Of a DNA stretch of 64,000 nt, positions 8,770 through 16,569 are shown one piece after another. The notes under the pieces are model-generated. The model had not been told where the DNA came from. It saw nothing but the letters and a program-made list of their open reading frames with translations, and ran no database searches. The position numbers were made by a program, and so were the translations under genes. The stretch spans positions 434,001-498,000 of the forward strand of contig NZ_CP080766.1 of assembly GCF_019602855.1 (NCBI RefSeq), read 5' to 3'. This stretch comes from Cupriavidus pinatubonensis (GTDB taxonomy: Bacteria > Pseudomonadota > Gammaproteobacteria > Burkholderiales > Burkholderiaceae). Positions within the stretch are counted from its first letter, which is position 1, and every line of letters begins with the position of its first letter.

Positions 8770-10017
8770 TTGCCTCTCACCCGTGCCCTCGAACACGCGG
8801 CTTCCCCCGAACAGGTGGGACTGTCCACCCGGCGGTTGCAGTCGATCTCATCGGTGATCCATGCCGATGTCGACCGGCGCAAGATCCCCGGCGCAGTCGT
8901 GCTTGTGGCGCGCAAGGGCCGGATCGCCTGGTCCGAGGCGTTTGGCTTCGAGCAAGCCGATACGCCGTCGCGCCCGATGCAGCGCCATTCGGTCTTCCGC
9001 ATTGCCGCGATGACGCGGCCCATTGTCGGCGTGGCGGCGCTGATATTGATGGAAGAAGGCCGGCTGTCCCTGAACGACCCGGTCGAACGCTACATCCCCG
9101 AGTTCGCCAGCCTCCAGGTCGGCGTCGAGTCGGTCGATGCGAATACCGGCGAACGCCGCCTCGCACTCGAACCCGTGCGCCGCGCCATGACCGTTCACGA
9201 CCTGTTCCGGCACACGTCCGGCCTGACTTACGGGCAGTTCGGCGATTCGCTGGTGCAGCGTCAGTATCGCGAAAGCGGCCTCATGGACCCTGCACAGACC
9301 AATGCGGAGATGGTCGCGAAGCTGGCGGCCATCCCGCTGCAATGCCAGCCGGGCGAGGTATTCGAATATGGCATGTCCACCGACGTGCTGGGCCGCATCA
9401 TCGAGATTGTCTCGGGCATGGACCTCGCCCGCTTCGTCGCGGAGCGCGTGACGCAGCCGCTGCGCATGCATGCCACGGGCTTCCACCTGATCAGGCAGGA
9501 CGGTGCCGGGCTGGCACTGCCATCCGGCGCATCCGGAAAATCCACCGCGCTATTCGACTACGACGAACACCACCCGCCGCGCTGGCATTCCGGTGGCGCC
9601 GGCCTGCTGTCGACGGCCGGCGACTATGCGCGCTTCTGCCAGATGCTGCTCAATGGCGGGGCGCTCGATGGCGTGCGCCTGCTTTCACGCAAGACCGTCG
9701 AACTGATGCTTGGCAACCACCTTCCGCAGTCCACGCGATTTGGCGGTTCGACAACCGGGCTCGGCATCAACGCGCCATTGCCTGATCTCGGCCAGGGCCA
9801 TGGCCTGGCAGTGGGCGTACGCACCGCATCGGGCTTGAGCCCGGTACCCGGTTCCATCGGCGATTTTTACTGGGGCGGCGCGCTCGGGACCTATTTCTGG
9901 GCGGATCCGCAAGAGCAGCTGATCGCCATCCTGATGCTTCAGGAAAACGACCTGGCGACGCGCACCGGATACCGGTCCCTCTTGCGCAACATCGTATATG
10001 CCGCGCTGGAAGACTGA
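8770..10017 (+). CDS. Serine hydrolase / class C beta-lactamase-like protein lacking the SxxK catalytic motif
   Basis: A 415-residue protein of the penicillin-binding-protein-like esterase/beta-lactamase family. The likely start is TTG 8770, with AGGAG seven bases upstream. The family block normally reading RIASMTKP appears as RIAAMTRP (residues 77-84), so the nucleophilic Ser is Ala80 and the general-base Lys is Arg83. The second-motif Tyr (Y200 in FEYGMSTDVLG), HTSGLTYG near 149 and the C-terminal WGGALGTYFW block remain. As written it should not use the standard mechanism and may be a binding or regulatory pseudoenzyme. There is no signal peptide. It leads an operon with the MDR reductase, SDR and EthD genes, under operator C. 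Confidence 0.87.
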   Translation: MPLTRALEHAASPEQVGLSTRRLQSISSVIHADVDRRKIPGAVVLVARKGRIAWSEAFGFEQADTPSRPMQRHSVFRIAAMTRPIVGVAALILMEEGRLSLNDPVERYIPEFASLQVGVESVDANTGERRLALEPVRRAMTVHDLFRHTSGLTYGQFGDSLVQRQYRESGLMDPAQTNAEMVAKLAAIPLQCQPGEVFEYGMSTDVLGRIIEIVSGMDLARFVAERVTQPLRMHATGFHLIRQDGAGLALPSGASGKSTALFDYDEHHPPRWHSGGAGLLSTAGDYARFCQMLLNGGALDGVRLLSRKTVELMLGNHLPQSTRFGGSTTGLGINAPLPDLGQGHGLAVGVRTASGLSPVPGSIGDFYWGGALGTYFWADPQEQLIAILMLQENDLATRTGYRSLLRNIVYAALED

Positions 10018-10089
10018 GCGGCGACGCTTTGCGGCGACTGGCAGTGCAGCACGCACACGGCGCCACGTACCAATTTTGGAGGAGCAAGC

Positions 10090-11109
10090 ATGAAGACCAT
10101 GAACCGGCGCTGGATCCTCAGGCAGCGCCCCGTCGGCGATATCGGCGACAACGATCTGCAGCTCGTGGAAGCACCGCTGCCTCGACCGGGCGACGGCGAG
10201 ATCCTGGTGCGCAACATCTATCTCATGGTGGCACCGACCAACCGCGTGTGGATGAGCGAGATCGACCAGTACATGGCCCCGGTGGCACTTGGCGAGGTGA
10301 TGCGCGGCGTCACCATGGGCGTGGTGACCGAGTCCCATCACCCGGACTTCAAGGCCGGTGACATCGTCGAAGGTGGCATGGCGTGGGAGGAGTATTCGGT
10401 CACGAAGACGGCCCGGCGTGTCCCGGTGGAGTACGGCCTGCCGCTGCATGCCTATGCGAGCGTGCTGGGCAACTCCGGCATGACCGCCTATTTCGGCATG
10501 CTTGACATTGCCCGGCCCAAGGCTGGCGAGACCATCGTGGTGTCGGCCGCCGCAGGCGGCGTCGGCTCGATCGCCGGCCAGATCGGCAAGATACTCGGCT
10601 GCCGGGTAGTCGGCGTTGCCGGCGGCCAGAACAAGTGCCGGCTCGTCAGGGAAGAGTTCGGCCTGGATGCCTGTGTCGACTACAAGGCCGGCAACGTGCT
10701 CGCCGATCTTCGCGCCGCCTGTCCGGACGGCATCGACGTCGATTTCGAGAACGTGGGCGGCGAAACCATGGATGCCGTGCTGGCGCTGATCAACCCGGGA
10801 GCGCGTATCGCGATGTGCGGGATGATCTCCACCTACAACGCGAGCGGCGACTGGTGGAGCCCGAAGATGTTCCGCAATGTCATCATGAAACGCGCCCGCA
10901 TCGAAGGCTTCCTCATTGCCGACTACCGTTCTCGGTTCCACGAAGCCGTGGAAGTCATGGCGAAATGGGTCAGGGACGGCCAGCTCAAGTATCGGGTCGA
11001 CATTGTCGAAGGCATCGAGCAGGCACCGGCCGCGCTGAACCGCTTGTTTACCGGCAAGAACATCGGCAAGCAGCTTGTGCGCCTGGCGCCGGAATCCGTC
11101 ATCGGCTAA
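10090..11109 (+). CDS. NADP-dependent MDR oxidoreductase (CurA/prostaglandin reductase type)
   Basis: A 339-residue zinc-independent medium-chain reductase. It has the GroES-like N-terminal half with VRNIYLMVAPTNR and GDIVEGGMAWEEY, then a Rossmann domain with AAAGGVGSIAGQIGK near residues 154-168. It lacks the Cys/His zinc ligands of alcohol dehydrogenases, as expected for CurA, leukotriene B4 12-hydroxydehydrogenase and related enone reductases that reduce alpha,beta-unsaturated ketones with NADPH. A very good ribosome site (GGAGGAG) precedes ATG 10090. It lies 72 bp after the hydrolase-like gene and 28 bp before the SDR, clearly within an operon. Confidence 0.9.
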   Translation: MKTMNRRWILRQRPVGDIGDNDLQLVEAPLPRPGDGEILVRNIYLMVAPTNRVWMSEIDQYMAPVALGEVMRGVTMGVVTESHHPDFKAGDIVEGGMAWEEYSVTKTARRVPVEYGLPLHAYASVLGNSGMTAYFGMLDIARPKAGETIVVSAAAGGVGSIAGQIGKILGCRVVGVAGGQNKCRLVREEFGLDACVDYKAGNVLADLRAACPDGIDVDFENVGGETMDAVLALINPGARIAMCGMISTYNASGDWWSPKMFRNVIMKRARIEGFLIADYRSRFHEAVEVMAKWVRDGQLKYRVDIVEGIEQAPAALNRLFTGKNIGKQLVRLAPESVIG

Positions 11110-11137
11110 ATGCCGCGACTCTCACCTGTCAATCTCC

Positions 11138-11971
11138 ATGACTCAATCTGACTCCCGACCGCGCCTTCAGGATTTCGAGGGCAAGACGGCAATCATCACC
11201 GGCGCCGCGTCCGGCATCGGCCTGGCATTGGCCGAGGCACTGGCAGCGCGCGGTGCCGACCTTGCGCTGGCCGACATTGACGCACGCGGGCTTGACGCCG
11301 CGCGCAAGCGCCTCGCACCGACCGGCCGGCGCATCTGCACGCGCGTGCTGGACGTTTCCTCCGATGCGGACGTGCGCGACGCGGCGGCGGAGTTCGAAGC
11401 GACGCTCGGACGCATCCATCTGGTCTTCAATAACGCTGGCATCGATATGAGCGGCGAACTGGCGTCTCTGTCCGAGCAGGACTGGACGCGCGCGTTCGGC
11501 ATCAATGTGTTTGGCGTCATTCACGGTATCCGCCATTTCCTGCCGCTGCTGCGCCGGCACGGCGAGCCCGCGCATTTCGTCAGCACGGCATCGGGCGCAG
11601 GCTTATGGGTGAACGGCGACTTCCCCATGGGCGCCTACGCGGCCACGAAATACAGCGTGGTGGCCCTCTCCGAGGCACTCGAGCAGGAGCTTCGCGGCAC
11701 CGGCATTGGTGTATCCGTGCTTTGTCCTGGTCCGGTGAAGACGCCGATCGCCGAACGCTCGAACCATGCCAGCGAATCGTTCAGGGCCGCAGTGGCCACT
11801 GGCACGGCGCCAGAGCTGGTGGCCAGCCACACGCTGGAGGCGATGCGCGCGGGCGAGTTTTACATTTTCACGCCAACGCGCATGCGGCCGCGCCTGGAGG
11901 CGCGATTCGCGCGGATTCTCGATGCGCTGGAGCGCGCGCCCGCCGTCACAACCGGAATGGCCGCGACATGA
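11138..11971 (+). CDS. SDR family NAD(P)-dependent oxidoreductase
   Basis: A 277-residue classical short-chain dehydrogenase. The TGAASGIG cofactor motif is near residues 21-28, NNAG follows beta-4, the catalytic Ser lies in FVSTASGAG, and YAATK provides the Tyr and Lys. The CPGPVKTPI loop follows. ATG 11138 is used because the Rossmann fold starts 16 residues later. The last bases overlap the next start (ATGA at 11968-11971), so translation of the EthD gene is coupled to it. It probably interconverts an alcohol and a ketone in the pathway run by this operon. Confidence 0.9.
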   Translation: MTQSDSRPRLQDFEGKTAIITGAASGIGLALAEALAARGADLALADIDARGLDAARKRLAPTGRRICTRVLDVSSDADVRDAAAEFEATLGRIHLVFNNAGIDMSGELASLSEQDWTRAFGINVFGVIHGIRHFLPLLRRHGEPAHFVSTASGAGLWVNGDFPMGAYAATKYSVVALSEALEQELRGTGIGVSVLCPGPVKTPIAERSNHASESFRAAVATGTAPELVASHTLEAMRAGEFYIFTPTRMRPRLEARFARILDALERAPAVTTGMAAT

Positions 11972-12660
11972 TCCACCTCATCTTCCTCAGCATGCGGCGC
12001 GCCGACGTGGACCGCCGGGAGTACCTGCGCGACTGGCGCGACGTTCAGGCGCCGCTGGTAGCCGGCCTGCCGGGTGTCCGGCGCTACGTTCAGAGCACCG
12101 TCCGCGCCGTCCCCGGCCAGGTCGCGCGCTACGATACCGTGGACGAGATCTGGGTCGATGATGCCGCCGCGCTCGATGCGCTGCTGCATAGCGCCGACTA
12201 TGCCAGGTCGACGCTGGCAGGCGCCGGCAACCTGGTCGACCCGGAGCATTGCGTGCGTTTGCAGACAACGGATCACGTCGTGCACGCCGGCGCATCGATC
12301 GCCCGCGAGGAATCGTTGCCGAAGCGGATGACCTTTTTCCGGCGCAAGTCGAATCTCAGCCGGGAAGACATGCTGCGCTACTGGCGCGGCACGCACGGGC
12401 CGCTGGCTGCATCGGTGCCGGGACTACGCCGCTATGTGCAGAGTGCGATGCTGCCCGCTGTCGATGATCAAGGCCCAACCCACTTCGACGGCGCGGCGCA
12501 GATCTGGTTCGAAGATGATGCCTCGCTGCAGGCTGCAGTGTGCTCCCCACTCTTCCGCGAGTCAGTCAAGCCGGACGAAGCGAACTTCATCGATACTGAC
12601 TCCGCCGTAACGCTCTCGATCGAAGCAGAGCACCGCATTGTCTGGCCGCAGATGGCCTGA
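11968..12660 (+). CDS. Tandem EthD-domain protein
   Basis: A 230-residue protein with two copies of the dimeric alpha/beta-barrel EthD domain. Repeat 1 (about residues 1-105) has DVDRREYLRDWRD and GVRRYVQST. Repeat 2 (about 112-225) has LSREDMLRYWRGTHG and GLRRYVQSAM. EthD proteins are small ferredoxin-like folds found in catabolic operons, often as dimers; here the dimer seems to be encoded in one chain. The start overlaps the SDR stop by 4 bp. The biochemical role of EthD domains is not settled, so no reaction is assigned. It ends the hydrolase-MDR-SDR-EthD operon, 11 bp before the convergent AraC gene ends. Confidence 0.85.
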   Translation: MIHLIFLSMRRADVDRREYLRDWRDVQAPLVAGLPGVRRYVQSTVRAVPGQVARYDTVDEIWVDDAAALDALLHSADYARSTLAGAGNLVDPEHCVRLQTTDHVVHAGASIAREESLPKRMTFFRRKSNLSREDMLRYWRGTHGPLAASVPGLRRYVQSAMLPAVDDQGPTHFDGAAQIWFEDDASLQAAVCSPLFRESVKPDEANFIDTDSAVTLSIEAEHRIVWPQMA

Positions 12661-12671
12661 GCAACGCCGTG

Positions 12672-13730
12672 CTACATGCGCTGCTCGGGGCTCGCCGCTA
12701 GCAGAGGTTGCCGCGGCACGGGCCGCGCCGGCTGCATGCCCTCGCTGCGCCATGCGCTGGGGCTGCAGCCAAAATGATCGCGGAACCAGCGCGAGAACGC
12801 GCTCTGCATCGAAAACCCGAGCAACACGGCCACGTAGCTGACCGGGCGCTCCAAGTGCCGCAGATACTGCAGCGCCAGCGTGGCACGGACCTCATCGAGA
12901 ATGCTGCTGAAACTCGCGCCTTCCTGCAGCAGCTTGCGATGGACCGTGCGCCGGTCGACGCCAAGCTGGCTGGCGACGCGTTCCACGCTGCAGTTGCCCG
13001 AAGGGAGCAAGGACAGCACCATCCGCCGGACGTTTTCGGTCATGGACAGGGTCGCACGCGCCGACAGTGAATCCAGATAGGCATGCGCGTACTGCGCCAG
13101 CTCCGGGCGCGCGGCGCGCGGCATGGCGTCCATGTCCTTCAGCTCGCAAACGATGCCGTTGAAGTCGCAACCGAAATCGACGGCCCGACCGAACACGCGC
13201 AGATGGGATGCCAGGCTCCTTGGGGCCTCATGCGAAAGGCAGATCCGCCGCGCGCGCCATCCTGGCCCGATCAGTTCCTGAAGCATCCGGTAAAGCGACA
13301 CCACGACCATCTCGTCGGCCTGGCGCGTCGAGCCGGCGTGCTCCACGATCAGCGACACGCGGATCACAAGCGCGCCCTCGCGTTCTTCCACGCCGAGGAA
13401 CAGCGCCTCGCTGTGCAGCGTGATATAGCGCACCATCGCCCCCAGCGCATCGCGCAACGTCGGCGAGTCCCGCACTGCCATGCCGAGCGGCCCCAGTACC
13501 GACAATTGACGGCCCTCCCCCATGCGCAGGCCGAAGTCTTCGGCATCGGAATCGGCTGCGGACATTTCGAGCAGCCGGCAGACCGCGTTGGCGGAGACCA
13601 GGTTGTCGCCGGCGTCCAGGCAGGTTCTGGGCAGCCCGACTTCTGCCAGGATCCGCAATGGATCCAGCCCCACCGAGCGGGCCACCTCGGTATAGCGGGA
13701 CAGCGTGGCACTGCGGACTAAACGGCTCAT
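12672..13730 (-). CDS. AraC-family transcriptional regulator 1 (arabinose-binding-like N-terminus)
   Basis: A 352-residue regulator. The N-terminal two thirds resembles the AraC ligand-binding domain of the OruR/ArgR-like group, with GLDPLRILAEVGLP and the LGPLGMAVRDSPTLRDALGA block. The C-terminal domain has two helix-turn-helix units: SVERVASQLGVDRRTVHRKL, then the RPVSYVAVLLGFSMQSAFSRWF region with FGCSPSAWR at the end. It is the last gene of the tauD-SDR-araC operon on the minus strand, with 57-58 bp gaps, so its synthesis would follow operator D. It is a candidate reader of the tandem TGYCCCG operators. The second AraC protein at 15553-16569 is a relative with the same domain plan. Confidence 0.92.
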   Translation of the reverse strand: MSRLVRSATLSRYTEVARSVGLDPLRILAEVGLPRTCLDAGDNLVSANAVCRLLEMSAADSDAEDFGLRMGEGRQLSVLGPLGMAVRDSPTLRDALGAMVRYITLHSEALFLGVEEREGALVIRVSLIVEHAGSTRQADEMVVVSLYRMLQELIGPGWRARRICLSHEAPRSLASHLRVFGRAVDFGCDFNGIVCELKDMDAMPRAARPELAQYAHAYLDSLSARATLSMTENVRRMVLSLLPSGNCSVERVASQLGVDRRTVHRKLLQEGASFSSILDEVRATLALQYLRHLERPVSYVAVLLGFSMQSAFSRWFRDHFGCSPSAWRSEGMQPARPVPRQPLLAASPEQRM

Positions 13731-13788
13731 GGGCCTCCTTGCACGGGCGGCGGCTGCAAGGCATTGCAGCCTTCGGTTGTCGCGGGAA

Positions 13789-14517
13789 TCAGGCGCGGCG
13801 CATCAGGCTGTAGCTCTGCGCGCTGGGGCCAACATCGGGCATGCCGGCCAGGAACAGCGCAAGCGGGACAACGTCCGCAGGATCCTTGAACCATTCGCCG
13901 GGCGGCACCGGAACATCGCGCGTCATGTCCGTCCGGACCGGACCCGGTATCAGCTCATTGACGCTGATGTTGTCCTCCTGCAGTTCCGTCGCCAGCGACT
14001 GCGTCAGCATCCACAGGCCGCTCTTGGAGCATGAGTACGCCGAGAACCCCGGGGCAGGCCGCTGGCGCTGGCCCGAACCGATCATGATGATCTTGCCGGC
14101 CCCGCGGCGGCGCAGATGGGCAATGGCGGCGTGGGCGGTGTGGTACGCACCGGTCAGGTTGATATCGATGGTCTTGCGCCAGAGCGCTGGATCGCCGTCA
14201 GCGATCCTGCGCTGCTCGAGCGCGACACCGGCATTGGCCACCACGATATCGACACCGCCGAAGGTATCGCTGGCTCGCTGGAACAGCGTCTTGACGCTCT
14301 CGTAGTCCGCCACGTCTGCAGTTTGGGCAATGGCCCTGCCACCCGCTTCGCGGATCATCGCAGCGGTCTGCGCGATGTCGGCCTCGCCACGGCCGCTGCA
14401 TACCACCGCAGCACCGGCGCTGGCATAGGCCATTGCGATGGCGCGGCCGATGCCGCGGCCTGCGCCGGTGATTACGGCAACCTTGTCCTTGAGCAGGTTG
14501 GGGTCGATCTGGCTCAT
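13789..14517 (-). CDS. SDR family oxidoreductase
   Basis: A 242-residue classical SDR. TGAGRGIG lies near residues 17-24, NAGVA is present, the catalytic Ser is in IMIGSGQ and YSCSK gives Tyr and Lys. ELIPGPVRTDM is the substrate-loop region. ATG 14517 is chosen because the Rossmann fold starts 12 residues in; the frame continues to 14559. It is the middle gene of the tauD-SDR-araC1 operon, so it probably acts on a product of the dioxygenase. The C-terminus is ordinary and the full catalytic set is present. Confidence 0.9.
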   Translation of the reverse strand: MSQIDPNLLKDKVAVITGAGRGIGRAIAMAYASAGAAVVCSGRGEADIAQTAAMIREAGGRAIAQTADVADYESVKTLFQRASDTFGGVDIVVANAGVALEQRRIADGDPALWRKTIDINLTGAYHTAHAAIAHLRRRGAGKIIMIGSGQRQRPAPGFSAYSCSKSGLWMLTQSLATELQEDNISVNELIPGPVRTDMTRDVPVPPGEWFKDPADVVPLALFLAGMPDVGPSAQSYSLMRRA

Positions 14518-14574
14518 TGTCAGTGTCTCAGTCTGGTTTGCGTTGCAATGGGGAAGCATGAAGGGGCGTGCCGC

Positions 14575-15423
14575 TCAGAACGGGCGATCCCCGATCACCG
14601 TGGCACGGTCCATCCGGCGATGGCATGGCGGGTAGTCCATGACCGCGTAATGCTGGGTCGAGCGGTTGTCCCAGATCGCCACGCTGTTCGGCGTCCAGCG
14701 CCAGCGCACCTGGTACTCGGGAATGTAGGCCTGCGTAATCAGGTAGCGCAGCAGGTCGGCCGCGCCCGGGTTGAAGTCCTGCCCGAAGCGCACGTGCTCC
14801 GGCGTATGGAAGTTCGTGAAGTGGGTGGTGAAGCCGTTTACGAACAGCACCTTCTCGCCGGTGTCGGGATGCGTCCGGACCACAGGGTGCTCGGCGTCCG
14901 GAAACTGGGCCCTCAGGGCATGGCGTTTTTCGATCGGCATGGCCGCGCCGAAGCTGGCTTCGATGCTGTGGCGCGCGCGCAGTCCTGCGATCTGGTCCTT
15001 GATGTGCTGCGGCAGGTTCTCGTAGGCAAGCACCATATTGCTCCACATGGTGTCGCCGCCGACCGGCGGGCATTCGCGGCAGCGCAGGATGCTGGCGAGC
15101 GGCGGGGCCTCGCGCCAGGTCGCATCGGTGTGCCAGGAATTCTCGTAACGCGGAGTGGGCTCTTCGGGGCTCTTGTAGATGCGGACCAGCCCAGGGTGTT
15201 CGGGATCGCTGCCCGCGACCGGATGGTCCTCCAGTTCGCCAAAGCGGCGCGCAAAGGCGACGTGCTCGCCGGCGGTTATGTCCTGCCCGCGCACGAACAG
15301 GACACGATGTTTGAGCAGCGCTTCACGAATGCCGGCGAACAAGCCGTCATCGTGGATGGCATCGGCAAGGCTGACGCCGACCAGTTCAGCGCCGATGGAA
15401 CAGGTAAGTGGCTCGACACGCAT
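14575..15423 (-). CDS. TauD/TfdA-family Fe(II)/2-oxoglutarate dioxygenase
   Basis: A 282-residue member of the taurine/2,4-D dioxygenase family. It couples decarboxylation of 2-oxoglutarate to hydroxylation of a substrate, often cleaving C-O or C-S bonds. The iron triad is visible: H98 and D100 in WHTD and H258 in STQHYAV. The 2-oxoglutarate-binding Arg is R273 in MDRATVIGD. Size and spacing match TauD closely. ATG 15423 has CGGAG upstream. It leads the minus-strand operon and is preceded by operator D in the activating orientation. The substrate is unknown; taurine, alkylsulfonates and aryloxyalkanoates are known for the family. Confidence 0.92.
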   Translation of the reverse strand: MRVEPLTCSIGAELVGVSLADAIHDDGLFAGIREALLKHRVLFVRGQDITAGEHVAFARRFGELEDHPVAGSDPEHPGLVRIYKSPEEPTPRYENSWHTDATWREAPPLASILRCRECPPVGGDTMWSNMVLAYENLPQHIKDQIAGLRARHSIEASFGAAMPIEKRHALRAQFPDAEHPVVRTHPDTGEKVLFVNGFTTHFTNFHTPEHVRFGQDFNPGAADLLRYLITQAYIPEYQVRWRWTPNSVAIWDNRSTQHYAVMDYPPCHRRMDRATVIGDRPF

Positions 15424-15498
15424 TGCGACTCCGAAAGATTGTAGGTAGAGGCCGAAGCAAAAGGGTCGATGCAAGTATTGAAGAGCCGGCGCGCGATG

Positions 15499-15535
15499 CG
15501 TTGACATTCCGGGGCAGTGACTTTACATTTTGGGG
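15499..15535 (-). promoter_or_regulatory. Tandem AraC-type operator D, in the tauD/araC2 divergent region
   Basis: On the plus strand the half-sites read TTGACATTCCGGGGCA (15499-15514) and TTTACATTTTGGGGCA (15520-15535), 5 bp apart, so the site points toward tauD. Its -10-like AATACT lies 21 bp past the site on the minus strand, and tauD starts 75 bp away. The other end is only 17 bp from the araC2 ATG, so the same DNA could block araC2. Confidence 0.8.
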
Positions 15536-15552
15536 CACCTGGGGGAACTCCT

Positions 15553-16569
15553 ATGTCGACGCTGCTGCAACACGTGAACCTGACGGAGTTTGTTGACGTG
15601 GCCCGCCAACTCGGCCTGGACCCTTACCGTCAACTGCGGCAAGCAGGTATCCGGCCGACGGCGCTGGTCGACCCGGAAATGCGCGTGCCTGCGAAGTCGG
15701 TCATGCAGTTGCTGGAGGATTCGGCACAGCTTGCGGGCCTGGAGGACCTCGGGCTACGCGTCGCGGAAGCGCGTGAACTGACCACGCTGGGCCCGTTGTG
15801 GACGGTGATGCGCGAGGGCGCCACCCTGCGCAACGCGCTGGGGGCGATGGCGCGCTACCTGCATTTGCTCAACGAAGCACTCGATCTGCGCCTCGAGGAA
15901 GTCGGGGACACCGCGGTGGTCAGGCTTGAATTCCTGGTGTCCGTGGACGGTTCCATGCGGCAATCGACCGAGTTCATCATCTGCCTGTGGTTCCGGCTGT
16001 TCAAGCTGCTGTCGGGCGATGCATGGAAGCCGCGCAGCGTCTGCTTCACCCACGCCGCGCCGGCGAGCCTTGCCACGCATCGGCGCGTGTTCGGCGTACC
16101 GGTGCGATTCCACCAGGATTTCGATGGCATCCTGCTGTCCGCCGCGGATCTCGACGTGGCGGGCACGACGTCGGACACGGCGCTGGGCCGCCATGCGCGC
16201 GAATTTCTCGATACCAAGCTGGCACAGTCCGATTCCACCATGCCGGACAAGGTACGGAAACTGGTATTCGCGCTGCTGCCCACCGGCGAGTGCGGGGCCG
16301 AACAGGTGGCCCGGCAGCTTGGCATCGACCGCAAGACCATGCATCGCCATCTGGCGGCCTATGGTCAGAACTACCTGTCCGTCGTCGATGCGGTCAGGGT
16401 CGAGCTCGTCACGAGATACCTGAAGAACAACGAACGACCGTTGTCGGACGTGGCGATCCTGATGGGGTTTTCCTCGCTCAGCGCCTTCTCCAGGTGGTTT
16501 GCCACGCGCTACGGCTGCAGCGTGTCGGCATGGCGCCGCCAGCGGACGGCACCGGAAATCAGGCGCTAG
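15553..16569 (+). CDS. AraC-family transcriptional regulator 2
   Basis: A 338-residue regulator with the same plan as the AraC protein at 12672-13730. The ligand-binding-like N-terminus has NLTEFVDVARQLGLDPYRQLRQAG and a TLGPLWTVMREGATLRNALGA block. The C-terminal HTH pair has GAEQVARQLGIDRKTMHRHL, then RPLSDVAILMGFSSLSAFSRWF and YGCSVSAWR. ATG 15553 lies 17 bp after operator D, so bound regulator would overlap its own promoter or ribosome site, suggesting autorepression while tauD is activated. It ends overlapping the convergent oxidase gene by 4 bp. Confidence 0.92.
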   Translation: MSTLLQHVNLTEFVDVARQLGLDPYRQLRQAGIRPTALVDPEMRVPAKSVMQLLEDSAQLAGLEDLGLRVAEARELTTLGPLWTVMREGATLRNALGAMARYLHLLNEALDLRLEEVGDTAVVRLEFLVSVDGSMRQSTEFIICLWFRLFKLLSGDAWKPRSVCFTHAAPASLATHRRVFGVPVRFHQDFDGILLSAADLDVAGTTSDTALGRHAREFLDTKLAQSDSTMPDKVRKLVFALLPTGECGAEQVARQLGIDRKTMHRHLAAYGQNYLSVVDAVRVELVTRYLKNNERPLSDVAILMGFSSLSAFSRWFATRYGCSVSAWRRQRTAPEIRR

